Below are positions 1 through 14,637 of a DNA stretch of 64,000 bases, one piece after another. The DNA comes from Lycocorax pyrrhopterus obiensis. Taxonomy: Eukaryota; Chordata; Aves; Passeriformes; Paradisaeidae. Below the pieces are notes generated by a model. It made no database searches and was not told the origin of the DNA. It saw only the letters and a program-made list of their open reading frames with translations. The stretch spans positions 118,262,763-118,326,762 of the forward strand of contig JACSVZ010000001.1 in NCBI GenBank assembly GCA_014706295.1. The letters run 5' to 3'. Each line of letters opens with the position of its first letter. The stretch's first letter is position 1. A program made the translations under genes and the position numbers.

Positions 1-101
1 ATTTCAGTAACCTTGATGAACTCCTGAGGGCTCTGATAAGAATAACTAAGGGTGGTTTGGCTGGGGCACGCTGTCAGGGTCCAAATACATTACAACACTG
101 G

Positions 102-210
102 GCACAAAGGCTCGGAGGAACACCCAGATTTAGGATTTGAGCTGAGCATAAAGGCCCAGAGGAACACCCAGATTTAGGATCTGAGCTGAGCACACAGGCT
201 GAGAGGAACC
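102..210 (+). repeat. 44-bp tandem repeat, about 2.5 copies
   Basis: Units starting at 102, 146 and 190 share GAGGAACACCCAGATTTAGG and GAGCTGAGCA blocks with a few substitutions; the third copy is truncated. Non-coding minisatellite in the intergenic flank. Confidence 0.85.
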
Positions 211-3200
211 AGCACCCTCTGACAGAGCAGGAGGTGGAACACAAAGCACAGCACGTTGCTGTATCCCAAGGAATAACCCAGACTCTTCAGGATGCAAATC
301 AGGCAAGAAAAGAACATCATGTTCCTGTCAGAACTTTGTCTGCAGCGTGTTGGACTGCAAGAGGTTGTAATTATTTAACATTTTGATTTCAATTTCCCCA
401 AGTGGTGAAGCCCTTCCTGCCCGAGCAGCTGCTGCAGCTCCACGGCACATCCACACAGCAAATTTCAACTCAGCAGCAGCTGAGGAGTCACAGGCTTGTC
501 ATAAATGTATTAATCTGCTTGCCAGTCTCTGCGTGTACCCAGAAACACGAGGGTGGGGTTTTGTGCAGACCACTGACATACACACACTGTGTGCTTGCAT
601 CTTCCAGCTCCTCAGTGTCTCCTCACGCTCCAGACCCCTCAGCACCTTTGTGGCCTCCGCTGGACTCCAGTAGCTCCTCGTCTTTTGATCTTCTTGTTAA
701 TTGTGCTGCACCTTCCATATAACCCAAGGAAAAAGGAAAAAAAAAAAAACAACACCCTCCCTAAATAAAAACATCTTCACTTCTCAGAGCTGACAGTTGC
801 CCTCCACAGCTCTCTGTTGGCCACATTCCCTCTCTGCTCCCGTGGTTTTGGGGCTGCCCTGATTCCTTGGGAAGGGTCAGAGCTGCCTCCCTTGGCTCCA
901 GGATGTGGCCAGGAGGGGCCAGGTGCTGGCTGTGAAATGCCAGGGGAAGGAAAGGTGCTGGGTATTTCCAGAAGTGAACAAAGTGAACGTCGTTCAGTGA
1001 GCACCTCGCAATCCCTTCCTCTAAAAGAGCTTCGTGGGATGGTTGTGCCTGAAAGACTTGCCCTGCAGTTGAACACAGAGCTTTTGGGATGGTTGTGCCT
1101 TTCCTGATGTCATAGGGAGTAAACACAGCACCAGCTGAGTGCTTTAGGCCACAAAGGACATTTTACACCCTTTGAACAGGACAGAAAGCTGAAAATGTGA
1201 CTATTACTACTTCATCTTCAGGGGTTTAGACATTCATAAGGTTATTCCTTCCTTTCCTGTGAATATCCTTCCATTTCTAGATGTTTCCCTTATTCCCTCC
1301 CTGCCCTGGCCAGTGGGGAGCTCCAGATGTGGCTGCATTTTGGGATTTGGGGATTTATTGCCTATGTAACCTTTATAAATCTACCAGGCTTGCTGAAGAC
1401 CCCACATTTTCTACAGAAGGACAACATGTTTTTCCTTTTTGCTAAATGCTGAGGCTCAGATTTGACAAATAATCTTTTCCAAGGAAGCAGTTGGCCATTG
1501 GAAAAGCCACTTTTCTTCTCAGTGACAGCACATTACTTGGAGAAAGACCAATACAAATCCATATGCAGATTATGCAGCAATTTTTACCCATGTTGGCCTC
1601 TGGATTTGCTGACCCAGCCACTCACTTATTGGAAGTGACATCTAATCATTCTGCAAATTTTCAACTTTCTGGTTGTCTATTTAGACTTTTTTTTGTGTGT
1701 GAGATGTGCCCTTGAAAGCAACCAGGAGACACAAGGAAAAAACACAACACGTGAAATAAAAATGTTTCTGTTGCGTGATCAGCTCTATTTTGCTCCTGCA
1801 TGGGCACAGATGTGCTGTAGCTCTGCAGTCTTGTTTATGGAAAAGCAAATACCTGCTTGTTAATGGGAAAATGTTGCTAATTTTAGATTGAAAACTCTCA
1901 GAATCTGCAGCCCCAAAATTCCTGCACGTGAGGGGGCGGAGAAACAGAGGCTCAGCCACACAAGCCTTGCAGAATTCCCAAATATTTGTGAATTTTGACA
2001 CTCATGCAGGCTGTGTCATGAAGACATTTATTTGAAATGCCAGCTGTAGGAGTCTAACCAACACATAGAGTTTTAAAGCCAAAGAGTGATCAGCCTAAAG
2101 CAGTTTGGAGAAAAAGGAATATCCTGCCGTGTTTTTCACCTCCAACTGTTGCAGGTCAAAGGCTGAACTCACTGGAAGTGAAGTGGGGCACTGTCCAAAT
2201 TTTTGCTTCTTTTTTGTGCTGTTCCCTTGTTTGGCTAAGGGAAGCTGGATGGAGCAAAAAGACAATGAAGGGATTTTAGAAAGATCACAGATGTATCTGT
2301 AAGAAAATAATCAAAGGCTAATTCAGAGGTTTTGGGGGAAAATCAAGAAGGATACATCTTTTTGTATTAGTATGTCACAGTCGCAAAAGAATTAGGAAAG
2401 CAAAAGGATCTGACAACAGTCTGGAGATCCTTCTCAGCTACTAAGGCAGATTAGCTCATTTTTTCCAGTTGTTAATTAAATACCTACAATTTCATGTGCT
2501 AGGACAAAGCTTTGACCCAAGAAGCAAGGATGCAGTCAAAAGCAGACCCAGTAAAATGAAGACACAAGTCTGAAAAGAATCCATTCCCCTCCTGCAGAAG
2601 TCAGGAAGTGGGCTCAGGATGGACGTGGCACCGTGGGCTGATTCCAGGAACCGAATTTACAGCAGTCAACCTGATTTCCCGAGGTCGTATTTTACATGGA
2701 TTTATGCAGGAAGGGCTGAGGGCTGCACTCGAGGCCTGGGGCTCCAGTCTTGGTGCAGACTGAGAATGAGGGGAGGCAGTGCTCGCGTTCTGGGGGTCTG
2801 GTGAGATGAGAGGTAAAACACCACTTAATGTCCCCTCATGGAGTAGCTGGAGAGGACCCAGAGCTGCCTCAGAACTGCTCTCTGCTCGTTTTCTCCCCCA
2901 CCCCAGAGCAGAGCTGACATCCTCCCTTTCAAACCCCGAGATGCTGTTGCAAACACGATGTCTGACAGGCCAGAGCTCATCTGTGATGTCAGAGAGGGAG
3001 TCCCACAATTGTGGCTGAGCCAGCAGCCCTCTGCACCCCCACGGAGATTATTTCATTCACATGTGAAATAATCATGTCTGGAAAGCAGAAATCCAGCTGC
3101 TCCCACCCCTGGCAACAGCAGTGCTGGATACTGCACCTCGTGGGACAAACAGGGACATTTTGCATTCCCCTCTTTTCTGTGTCTTTTCAGATGTTCTGGA

Positions 3201-4726
3201 GCATGGAACCCCCAAACCTCCTGCTGATTCTGTGGATTTTTTAATCACTGAAAGTCACCTACAGCCAGGAGACGGGAAGCACAAAACTGAAGTAGAGACT
3301 GTGAGCCTGAAGCTTAGAGACTGAAATAAAGGCTCTAAACCCATAAAACCCAGAAATCAGAGGTTTTCTTGCTTTACCAAAATAAGAATGATGGGAAAAT
3401 CTAGAGGAGTTTGGTTGATCGGAGTTCCCTCAGGGTAAACAATGCTTGAAAAAGAACTTTGAGCCCCTAAACGATGTTGAGGTCTGTCCAAAAGGAATGT
3501 GACCTTCCCGGGTCAGGCAGCTCCTCCCAGGGATCATTGAGACCTTCTATGAGACACTTGAATCTTATTACTGGGTGCAGGATTAGTGCAATGAATCTTC
3601 TGCAGTGTTTTAAGGTTATAGAGATCTTTTTATATTTACGTAGAAGTGCCTGCTTCATGCCAGAGAGGATTATCTATTCTACCTGAGTAGAGAGGAACTG
3701 AGGTGGCTTAAAAAACAGCATTAAATCAAAATAAACACTGAGTCATTAAAATGCTACAACGAATTAAGAAATTATTTGCTTTAATACATTGACTTTTGTG
3801 GTTTACTAAATCAAGAGCTCTTGTAGTCTCCATGGAAAAACAAGCTCCATTTGTCGACCTTTGTATTTATGTGCAAAAATATTGGAAAGGGAGCAGAACA
3901 CTGTCTGCCTGTAAATCAGCTTTTTCTCATTCTGAACTTTCACAAATGAAATACATTATTTTGACACCTTTAGCATTTATCCAGGTGGCGTGTCCTGCAC
4001 ATTCCTTACTCAGCCGTACATTCAGGATAACACAGCCGAAGGCAGATCCGTTTCCAACAGGGGGTGCTGGGGCTGCCGGGACCAGGAGGTCTGGTCAGAG
4101 CAGACCTTGTGATGCCACGGTCAAAGATGTCACCATGATCAGCCTGCTCTGGGAACCTCTGGAGGGAACACAGCTCTTCCCGTGGGTGGGTCCTGCCTGG
4201 CTCCAGAGGTGGCATCCATCCCCCAGGAACTGCAGGGGCTCCGTCCCTCGGGAACAGCAGGGCTTTCCAAGCTGCTCCTGCTCTTCCCCACGCTCTCTCT
4301 TCACCAGCACGGCTCCTGCTGCACGGGGATCGGGGCTGGTGGCTCATTCTGAGTCAATCCATCATCCTGAGCACTGATTAGGGTTCTTTTTTCACTCTTC
4401 TCCCTGTTCCCTTTAATTTCCGTCTTAGCGCATGTGTGACTACATTTGTCACATCAAAGCTACTACAGAGGAGCTCCTGAGGCAGGGCCCGAGGCTGTTC
4501 CTAAAAGCTGGAGCCTGCACTCTGAAATAAAGCTCCTGCATGTGTGGATCCGTCTGCACAGGCTGAATATTCCCAGCTTTATCCACCACAGACCTCGGAT
4601 GAGCAGGGAGACAGAGGCACCTGGTGCTGCTTCCCCCGCAGTGTGCTCTGCAGGGAAACACCTTTCAAACCCAGCCTAAAATGGGATCCTGGCAGTGTTT
4701 CTGTCTCAGGCTGCACTGGTCCTCTC
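211..4726. other. Intergenic flank, no gene recognised
   Basis: Short scattered open frames with no family resemblance and no codon-like periodicity that I can see. A 15-bp direct duplication (GGGATGGTTGTGCCT) recurs at about 1037 and 1088. Nothing else identified. Confidence 0.6.
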
Positions 4727-4758
4727 TGCTCACACAGCCCTGCTCACACAGCCCTGCT
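4727..4758 (+). repeat. 14-bp tandem repeat, 2.3 copies
   Basis: TGCTCACACAGCCC occurs at 4727 and 4741 and is followed by a partial third copy. Simple local duplication. Confidence 0.8.
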
Positions 4759-7700
4759 CTCTGGGGACTCCCAGATTTCCAAGTGTTGGATGCACATCTG
4801 CCCACGACTTCCACTATAAAAGGGACTGAACCCTATCCTGAGGCCGTTTAGGTTAGGATTAAAAAAACACAGAGTTTTTCCTGGCTTAAGTCACAGTATG
4901 GGGAAAAGGTGTTGTTCAGTACCTTGTGACAAGAATATTAGCATCATTTGCTTCACTGATTACAAACAAAGAGCTGTACCTGGTAGAAATGATCAGGTTA
5001 TTAATTAGGGAGTGGAAATCCGTTTCACAGCACAGGCTTTGCTGCCTGCTAAGCTTAGGGAACTGGGCATTGTGCGTGAGAAGACTCGAGTCAATGCATT
5101 TTTATTAATTGCAGCTTTTATAGGAGCACTTAGACAATGCATTGGAATAATTATTTCCCATGAAGCAGCACTTAACATGCTTCTCACTTTTGTTTCTGTG
5201 CTAGGAAAGCTCACTGACAGCAGGCAGCCAGAGCTTCTCACAGCAGCACTTCTCTGAAACAGAAGAAAGAATTATTTTTAAAAGGGTAGCTGGAGGAGGA
5301 AACTATCCCCTCCTTTTGCGCTTTGAGGCCCACTCAGCAAACATTTAGCCACATGTTTAAGCCCTTCCTTGCATGGGCTGCTCTTGGAGTGTGAAATGGG
5401 GCTCTCATGGTTAAACCATGGTGGGCCCAGCCCATTCCCAGAGGAATCCCCTCTGTGTCTCCTGGAGATGTCCTGCTCCAAGGCAGCCCGAGCAGGGACC
5501 GGGAGCAGGAGGCTGGCGTGTGGATGCGCGCATCGCTGCGGTGTGCACACGGGGGCTGGGGCCGGCTGCGCTCCTAGAGGCACCGATTACCTCTGTCATG
5601 AGGCGTCACCCAGCCCAGGGAGGCACCAAGGGACAGGGAGCAGCTCAAGGTACAAGCTCACACGAGGCAGCCAGGAAATCTGTCAGCTGGGTGTTCAAAG
5701 CTGGACTCCAAACTCCAGGCTGTGGAGACACAAGCTTTAGGGGCTCATCTCTGGTGAAAGCCTGGGGAGAAGGGAATTTAGGTCATTAGAGAAGGCAGCA
5801 GGAAGGAGGCTCTGCCTCCTGCCATCTGGGATCTCACAGGAGGTTTGGTTCTCTTCCCGGGGTTACTGTGTTCAGGTTGCCTCTTTTCCCTCTGTTGGAC
5901 TAGGAGCCAACGTTGGAATTAATTTGGGCTTCACTGCCAGGGAGCAGGGCAGAGTCCCGTGGTGCTGCTGCTTCACCGGCAGGGAATAAACTGTGCTGGA
6001 GGCTTGGGCTTGCAAACAAACCCGCAGCCCAGCAGAGACCCCACTGTGCAGGGAGAGGGAGCTGGCACCCCCAGCCCCTCCCAAAATCATAGGAAGGGCA
6101 CAGGTGTGGGAGCAGAGAACTCCTGACAATCCTCCAGGGCATGGCTGGGACCAGAGCTGGTAGATTCCCACTCACCATCCTCACTCTGGCATTTCATGGC
6201 TGTCTGAACAGGCTCTGCCAGGCTCTTCCTGCTGGTCCCCTGCATCCCATGGGAGGTTCCTGCCTCTCCAGCTGTCCAGAGGCATTGCCCCCTCTGCTTG
6301 TGGAGCTCCTTCATTTCTGACTGTTGCTCTTCCATTTCCCAGTCTGAATTCAGTGCCACCTTCCCAGTCCAATTTAACAGCTCCAGGTGGAATCCCGCAC
6401 AATGGAAAAGCAGCTGAATTAATCATTTACAGCCCAATTTCCTCATTTCCATACCGTGATGCAGGTGAGAGCTGAAAAAACAACCCCCAAAGCTGCATAT
6501 ATTTTTTAAACACATGGTAAGATTAAAGCTCCTTTTCTTGCCCCTTCCACGTACAGAATGTTGAGCTGGAATATTCTATAAATGATAAAGGGCCTAGGAG
6601 CAAGGATGAATGGCAGCCAGGAGAGCAGCATTAGTGCCAGCAAGCTCGGATTCCAAACAAGTTGCAAGCCCTTCTCAGCTCCCAGGTGGCTGAAAGTGTC
6701 TCCCTGACCAGATTCACCAGAGGAATGGAGGAGACTCGCTTGGCACCTCGGGTCCTGCATTAGGGAATGTTTGTGTGGCTGCCTGAACTCACTCAAGTGG
6801 TACTTTGGAGTACCCGTGGAAGATGAAAGCCTGAAGTGCCAGCTGTGCGGAATTCAAAGGGAAGGTACAGCTCAGGGTGCCACAGCTCGGGCACAGCTGT
6901 GGCTTCTCAAAGAATTGGATTTCAGAAAAAGAGCAAAATAAATCTTTGATATCTTCCCCTTTTCAAAAGCATAATGTTCACATCTCTTCATCTTCTCCCG
7001 TTTGTCTAAAGGGGGCTGTACAACCAGGCTTCATTCTGAAGCCACCTCGTTGGCTTGGGGTTTTTGATGGAGGGATCCCTGTGGGTGGGTCCTGTTTGTT
7101 CTATCTCACTTCCTAAAGCATGGCCTCACCAGTGCTGAGGGGATGGCAAGAAGGGTCCTCGGCTCATGTTTGATTCCAATTCCCTCCACATCTGCATGTA
7201 CAATAAAGACATGTCTGTTGTTTGAGGGATGCAACAAGAAATCAACCCTGGGGATGTGAAGCTCAGTTTCAGGTCAATGCTGAACCATTTCAGGAAGACA
7301 CTTTTGCTTTAGTTATTGCAAACAAAATGCTGTGCAGGATTTTAATGTCTCCTCCTGTGTCTTTTTTGTTATTTATGGTTAGGAGCAGGTTGAACTCACC
7401 CTACTGCACTCTGCCTCAGCAGCAGCTCTGACAAATACACCTGGAAGTTGATGGCAAGCATGACATAACTTCAAGTCATTTGGTTCAGCTGTGGAAAGTT
7501 ATGTCCATAGCTGTGCCATCTGTAAAGGAAATATTTACACTCGGGCTGTTTCTCTACCTAGAATGTTAAACCTCATTTCCAGATGAAAAATGCTTTTGCC
7601 ATAAAGCTCTAACCCCTGCAAGCAGTGTTTTCACTGTTGTGTACAGAGAGCAGCAAAGGGAGAACAGTAACACCCCACCACGGGCATTTGGCCAGCAACA

Positions 7701-10700
7701 GAGAGACACTGAGAGCTGAATCCTCATGTTCATCCTTCATTATTCCAAGGAGCTGCGGTGCCGCAGGACCTCACAGGACCAAAACTCCCTGTCCCTTCTT
7801 CTGCTTCTGCTGGGAGAGTGGAGGAAAATCTGTCACAGCCAGTGCTCAGGAATGCAGCCTGCAATTATCCCTCCCCATTTCCAGCCATCTGCATTTTAGG
7901 GGTTTCTTCATCTGGAGGTTGTGACTGGGGCCTCATTTCTGTCTCTCAGAGAGGGGCTGCTGCCTCCTGTCTGCACTCTGAGAGTCACAGCCTGTGGGCG
8001 AGCGTCACCCCTTGGGGGCTTTGTGACAAAGTGCTGCTTTCTGCCCATCCTGACAGGCCACCGGTGCTTCCCTTGGGCCACTGCTGGTCTTGCTGTGGGC
8101 AGAAGTCGGGAATAATTACTCCTTATTTCCCTTCTCCCTGCCGGTCAGAATTTCTGATCCCTTTGGAATTGCCCTTGTTTCCAAGCTGAAATGCCCTGCT
8201 CTGTTCAGTGGCTCCCGAGGAGCCGGGGCTGGCAGGGGTGGCACACGGCATTCCAGGCACCAGGTGACCCCTGCACTCTCCCGGTGACACCGCGATGTCG
8301 CCGATTTCCTTCTCCCCGCCTTCCTAAGGGTTCCTAAGGGCCACAGCTGAGCCGTAAATTGACTTTCCCTGCACATTTCACGTGGTGATTCCGAGCTGAT
8401 TCCCCAGCTCGCTCCAGCATCAGCTTGTGCGCGGCTCTGCAGGCACAGAAAGCACGTGGGAAGAGGGCGAACGTGCCTGATAAAGCTGGTTTTTGCACCT
8501 TCCCTGCTGCTTCTGCCACACAGCTCTCGGTCCATGGCACGCAGGGTTGCAATTATCTGACACGAAAGTGTTGAGATGGCTGTGAAAGCACTTGGATGAG
8601 GGAAAAGCCACCTGGCCTGCCAGGAGGACAAGTGCAGAGCTGGGGAAGCCCAGAAATGGTCAGGACCAATGCCAGCAGTGCTGTGGTGGGAGCTGGGGAG
8701 GCAGGAGGAGGCCGGGGCTCTCCGGAGCTCCATACGGAGGGGCAGAGCCTCAACCCTTCGTGGAAAACACGGAAGGATGGGGGAGATTTGTTGGTGCCTG
8801 GGGAGGATCCCAAATCCAGCCCGGTGGCTGAGAATCAAAATCAAAAAGCGAAAGGGAATTCCGAAGCTGAGGCTGGGAGAAAGGCAGGACATGGACGAGC
8901 GCCTTCACTGCAGGAGGGTGCCTTTCCCAGGGGTGGAAAATGCTGCATTCTCAGGGAAAGGATGGGCTGAAACAGAGAACCCAGCAAAGCCCAGCTCAAC
9001 AAGGACATTCCCGCTTCAGCACAGACGGAAAACTGGGAAGCAGCCTCAGATGCAGTAGATGTGCCTGTGTGTGCAGTGCCACAGCTCCCAGCCACGCTGA
9101 GGGCAGGCAAACCTGGCTGCCTGGCTTAAAGTCAGCACCTCAGAAAACTGGGGTGATCAGGCCAGGCCTGGTTTAGGGGGGAAAATAAGAATTTAAGGAG
9201 TGTTTGGAATCAAAAAAGGCAAATGTTCCATGTGTACTGGTGTGGCTGGGATGGAGGTGAATTCTGGCTTTGGCTTTGTGCTGACAAAGAGTCAGTACCC
9301 GTCAGGACTGGGCCTCCTGCAGACAGCATTAATTTAAACACTGTAAAGGATTGCTTCTTCAATGGATTGGCCCCAAAACCCACAAAGGAAAAGCCATTCT
9401 TGATTTAGTTTCAAGCAGAGTATGTGACCTGATTCAAGATGCAGCCACTGAACTTTTTCTCGGCAAAGGAGGCCATAAACTATTCAAATCTGACCTTTTT
9501 GGAGGCTGAAAAGTCAAAACACAAATCCACGATAATAACATTTAACTTAAGAAGTGGAATTACAATCAGGGGGGAAAAAAGAGGATTGAGAAGCCATTAA
9601 GAGGGACCACTGAAAAGGTAAAATGTTTGCAGGTAACCTAAAGACCACTTCAGGACATCACCATATTCCAGGCTGGGAATAACATTTAGTAAAGGTTTCC
9701 AGAGGGGAAAAAAACCCACCCCAAATGCATCCCTAGCAGGAATGATTCACAGTTTGGGGAAGGAATTTAAAAACTGTTTTGGAGTTTTATCAGTGTTTGG
9801 GAAGTGATTAATTAATGATTTCTTGGCATTCAGCATGAGAGATTCCAGAGAAGCTCCGGAGCTCTGCAGCCTTCCCACGAGGTGTGAGCAGGGTGAGCAC
9901 TGAGCGCCTCCAGCCAGGAGAAGATCCCACAGGGATTCAGACACACGGCTGATCCCTGCTCCCTAAAGTGGCCTCGAGGCCAGAGCAAGAGACAGGGATG
10001 TATGCAAAGACATTCAAAACAAATACAGAAATTAATCCTGGACAGGAGAAATTCAGGAATTTCAGAGAAAACCCCCAAACCCCTCCAATTTCTGTGTTGG
10101 TAAATTAGTCAGAACAAGGATAAAACCAATTCTGTACATGAATAAATGGATGTTGGGCACATATCCCCCTGGCTTCTGTGCAGGGAGGAAATGCCTTGTG
10201 AATCTGTGAGATTCTTTTCAAATTAGCAATAACTGTAGTACCAGATAACAAAACACAGATGACTTTTTGTCTTTTTTTTTTTTTTTTTGGTTGGCTGGCA
10301 GAGAGGCTGAATCTCTGCACATTTCTGATTTAATTTGGAACTGTTTCTAAAACAGCTCAGCATTTTAGAACTGCCCCAGAGTACACCAAGCTGGCAACAA
10401 AACCCTGACACATCACAAGCAAACATATGTCTGCTCTGAAACACACAGCCCACATCTTCCCAAATGCAGCACTGGAGGGATGGCAGTGTCTGTTGGGAAA
10501 CACAAAGAATAAAAAATACACTTCAACACTTGAAATTTTTAAAGTTTTTTTTGTGATAAACTTAGAATTCATCACCAATTTCAACCTCTCTCTTTTTTTT
10601 CCCCCACCAGCTACACTATCTAACTATTTAGTTGTAGTATTTTCTGCTTTAGACTTTGTTTTTATCTTCTTTATATGTCTGAAGCTCTCTTCTGGTCTTT

Positions 10701-11353
10701 GCTTATTCCAGGGCCTTGGAAAATTCCCGTTGTTGCTGAACTTTCCTGAAGTTTTTTTTTCATTTCTCCAAGGAGACTACAGATTGCATCAGACTCATTG
10801 TTTTAATTTGTGGCTCCTGTAATTCCAAATCAAACCTAAGTAGACTATTTCATCAGGGGAAAACAAGAACATTGCTCAAAAAAACAAAAAAGCCAGAAGA
10901 ATAATGGCAAACCCAACAAATAGTTTCGTAAGGGGCTTTAAATGTTTATTCCAATGTGTTCTGATTGTGCCTAAGAGCAGTAAAATGTAAATTAAATTAG
11001 TGCTCAAGCTTATCATTAGGAAACAAGCCCTTTTTTTTAAAGACAAGGAGAAAGCACCATAAATTAAGCCCAATGTGGGTTAGTCCCATGCGTTACATAA
11101 GCCCCTAATCCACATTAAAACCCTTTTAGTAACATATGGGCCATGATAATTTCCCCTGCTCTGTACTCCTTGAGCATAACGAGCTGTTAACCCAGAGCCT
11201 TGCAGTGGCACCGGCAGCTCCTGGGAGCGCCACAGCCGGAATTTCCCATCAGGATCATCGGGGCCCATCAGGGAGCCTGGGATTCGCAGCTCCCAGGGTC
11301 AGTGTTGGGGCATCAGCAGTGGGGAACCCAAGCCACAGCCGTGGCATCGTGGG
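4759..11353. other. Intergenic flank, no gene recognised
   Basis: No recognisable coding sequence. There are moderately GC-rich patches near 5480-5600 and 8200-8300, too short and CpG-poor to call promoters. A 17-base T run lies at 10272-10288. The longest open frame (minus strand, 8116-8892) has no recognisable domain. Confidence 0.55.
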
Positions 11354-11893
11354 GTCACAGATGGGTTGGGTTGGGAGGGACATTGAAGATCACCCAGTGC
11401 CACCCCTGCCATGGGCAGGGACACCTTCCACTGTCCCAGGCTGCTCCAAGCCCCAATGTCCAGCCTGGCCTTGGACACTGCCAGGGATCCAGGGGCAGCC
11501 ACAGCTGCCCTGGGCACCCTCCCCACCCTCACAGGGAACAATTCCTTCTCAATATCCCATCCAGCCCTGCCCTCTGGCAGTGGGAAGCCATTCCCTGTGT
11601 CCTGTCCCTCCAGCCCTTGTCCCCAGTCCCTCTCCAGCTCTCCTGGAGCCCCTTCAGGCCCTGCAAGGGGCTCTGAGCTCTCCCTGGAGCCTTCTCCTCT
11701 CCAGGTGAGCACCCCCAGCTCTCCCAGCCTGGCTCCAGAGCAGAGGGGCTCCAGCCCTGGAGCAGCTCCGGGGCCTCCTCTGGACTCTCTCCAGCAGCTC
11801 CACGTCCTTGTGCTGCTGGCCCAGGGCTGGGGCAGCTCTGCAGGTGGGGTCTCACCCGAGTGGGGGAGAATCCCCCTCCCCTGCTGCCCATGG
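11354..11893 (-). mobile_element. CR1 LINE 3' fragment (about 540 bp)
   Basis: On the minus strand this matches the CR1 3' region: the + strand reads ggttgggagggaca, cccctgccatgggcaggg, caccttccactgtccc, ctgctccaagcccc, then cctctggactctctccagcag and caggtggggtctcacc in the order expected for an inverted CR1. It is 5'-truncated and well preserved, so relatively young. Overlapping 190-244 aa open frames on both strands are by-products. Confidence 0.92.
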
Positions 11894-14637
11894 GCACACA
11901 AGAACACTTCATGGGGCTGCTGCCTCCCTCTGGGTTTTCCAATAAAAATGCATTGTATGAGAATGCTCTTGGAGCATCTAACAGCAGGTTTAGATTTACT
12001 TCCTTTAGAACACAACCTTTGTTTTACAAACAATACTTCAGGAGAGAGTACCCAATTAATTGCTCACTTTGCAAGCATTCAGGAAATAATGAATTTGCAG
12101 GAGTGTGGAAAAACAAAGCAATATTCATGCTTTGTGTAATCCCACTAATGATGGGAGCAGGTTTCAGTTCTCCCCTGTTCCGCTCTTCAGACCACCCTGA
12201 AGTTCTCCTTCCATTGATTCTTTTGCACCTCTCAGACGTTCTCTCGTGGCCAAGCAGCCTCTCAAAAATAGCCTCTCATCAAGGCAGAGCTATCTCGAGG
12301 CCCAGATGAATGGAGCAACCACTGCTCCTCACCAGCGCCCAGGATTCACTTTAAACGCTGAAATATTTGAGAGTGCAGCTTGAACAAGGCATTTTTTTTC
12401 TCAAGCTGTTCAGGGAAATCGAGGGATGTCACTGGAAGATTTAATGTGTCCCTGCAGGGAGGAGAGCCCAGCTCTTTGCCCTGTGTTCTACAAAAGTGCT
12501 CTGCAAACACAGAATGGGAGCTCCACGCTGAAATGTTGAGCTCTGCACAGAAGATGTGGCCTTTTTATTCGCCCACAAAGGGCCAGGCCCACCTACAGGG
12601 CTGCACAAACCAGAATAATGGCCATGCTTAAAGAAAGAAAATACAGGCCAGAACCTGGCATTAACAAGACTCTAAAAGCTGCTGCACTGACTGCGATCCA
12701 GACAAAAGCAATGAAATCCGGTCACACCGGTGAGGAAGGGGAGAGGGCCCCCAGCACAAAGCTGATTTTTGCCCTTTATTAGTATTTAGCTCATCTAAAG
12801 GCAAGCTGAAGGTTTAAAAGCCATTTTTTAAAATGGGAAATGATTCATTCCCCCCCCCACAACAATATGTTCTAATCTTGTTCACTTCACTGAGAACATG
12901 GTGACACATCGGGAAGGACTGTGCGGCAATGACTTCCCTGAATGGGAAGGAAATGTCAAACGGGATTTTTCTGCAGGCACATGTGACATTTTCCTGCCCT
13001 CCTCCAGCAGAAAAAGCAGTAAATTCCCAGGTGACAGCCTTGGCCACCCCTTCCCAGGAATGCTGGGTTCCCCTCATATCACCTCGAGCGGGGAGCTCCT
13101 CCTCCTTTCCAAAGTATAAACTCAGCCTTAGCTGATGCAAAATTCTGGCCAGAGGGTCTTCTTTATGTATCAGGAATTACACACACACACAAAGGCCTTT
13201 TTTGCTTTTCATTTCCCCTCTCAGGAAGTCCTCAGCACCCTCTTCCCTTCCTCTGTCACCGGAGGGCTCCCTGTGGGAACACAGCCCTCCCTACAGAAAC
13301 ATCAGGTGCTCCCAAAGTAGTTCCATACTCTGTAAAAACCCCATTCTCCTCTTGCTTCCGTCCCCTGCTGGTCTCTGAAAAAACCTCTGAGAGAACCAAA
13401 GGGAAGGAGGCAAGGTTTTGCCACCACATGGCCAGGGGATGATCAGATGCTGCAGAAATGAGACATCTGAATAAAAGTAGGATAAATAACCAGAGCCTTA
13501 AGCACGAGAAGTCTTTTGGGGGGATAAAAGAAGCTCTATCTTTGCTCTCAAGTGGTTTACAAGAGCAGCCTTTAGGCTACAAAACAGATAAACTATCTAG
13601 GAAATGCTTCATTCTAAAGAGAACTAATAAAAATCGAGCTCTCCAACAACTACATTTTCCTATGAGAAGACCATCCCAAGCAGCCACTTTCTCTCTGCTT
13701 GGGAAGCTTTTTAATGAGCATGTGCGAAATCCTACTCCTAAATCCTAAATCACCCCTTCTCTCAGCACGTGAGGAAAAGAGCTGGCTGGAGCAAACCCAG
13801 TGTTCCGTGTTCCCTGAGCACACAGAGCCAGGGAAGAGAGATCCCAGACGGGGATCCCAGCCGTGCAGGAGGCTTCTGGGGCCGGGGCATCCGCAGGAAG
13901 ACACAAGCAGGTCAAGAACCGTGTTATGCAACAATCTGCCATCGGGGCTCAGTCCAAGCAGATGTGTTGTCCCTGTTCGGGGCATACTGCTGCCCTCTGC
14001 AACGTGTCTGACCGAATTAACACTCGCCCAGGGCTTGGAAAGGGCTCTGCCACAGGCGCCGCCTTGTCCCTGCTGCTGCCACCAGCCCGGTGGCCAGGCC
14101 GTGTTTGCAGGCACAAATGGGGGTGGACATGGGTGCCCCTCATCCCCAGACCCGGGTGTGCCCCAGGAGGGCTGCAGGAGGAGGCCGGGAGGCACAGCCC
14201 CAGCCCCGGCTCGGGTGGGAGCTGCTCCCCGTGGCGGTGGGGCTGTGCTGCCCGCAGGGTCACCCCCTCCCAGGCTGTTCTGCCGCCTCTGGCCCCTCTC
14301 CTCAGCTGGGAGCGCAGGCAAGGAGAGCAGCCTCAGGCGGGCAGTGCCCGGGGAGCGCCGGGGCCACACCTGGGTAAGGGATTTTCATCTCTGATGTGCC
14401 TCAGCCACTGCGTTCCTCGGCCCGTGATCCTGCCCTGAAGTGTTTATAACTACTGAGCCAAACTGGCTTCGCTTGCTGGAGTCTCCTGCATAACTCAGAT
14501 TCTCCCTGGAGAAGCTTTTTATTTCTCCCAGCTAATTATTTAAAGGTAACATATTGATATATTGATCCCATCCAGGTGTGTTGGCCGTACCTGCTTCCTT
14601 TGGGAGAGGGACTGTGCCACAAAGAGTCAGCACGAGT
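11894..14637. other. Intergenic flank, no gene recognised
   Basis: A GC-rich patch at about 14030-14370 gives long overlapping open frames on both strands but no recognisable protein. A nine-C run sits at about 12851-12859. No repeats of note. Confidence 0.55.

Noticed and set aside
8116..8892. A 258-codon minus-strand open frame
   Set aside because: No recognisable domain or motif, and overlapping frames on the other strand are equally open; consistent with chance.
11299..12139. Open frames of 190-244 codons on both strands
   Set aside because: They lie over a CR1 3' untranslated fragment, which does not encode protein.
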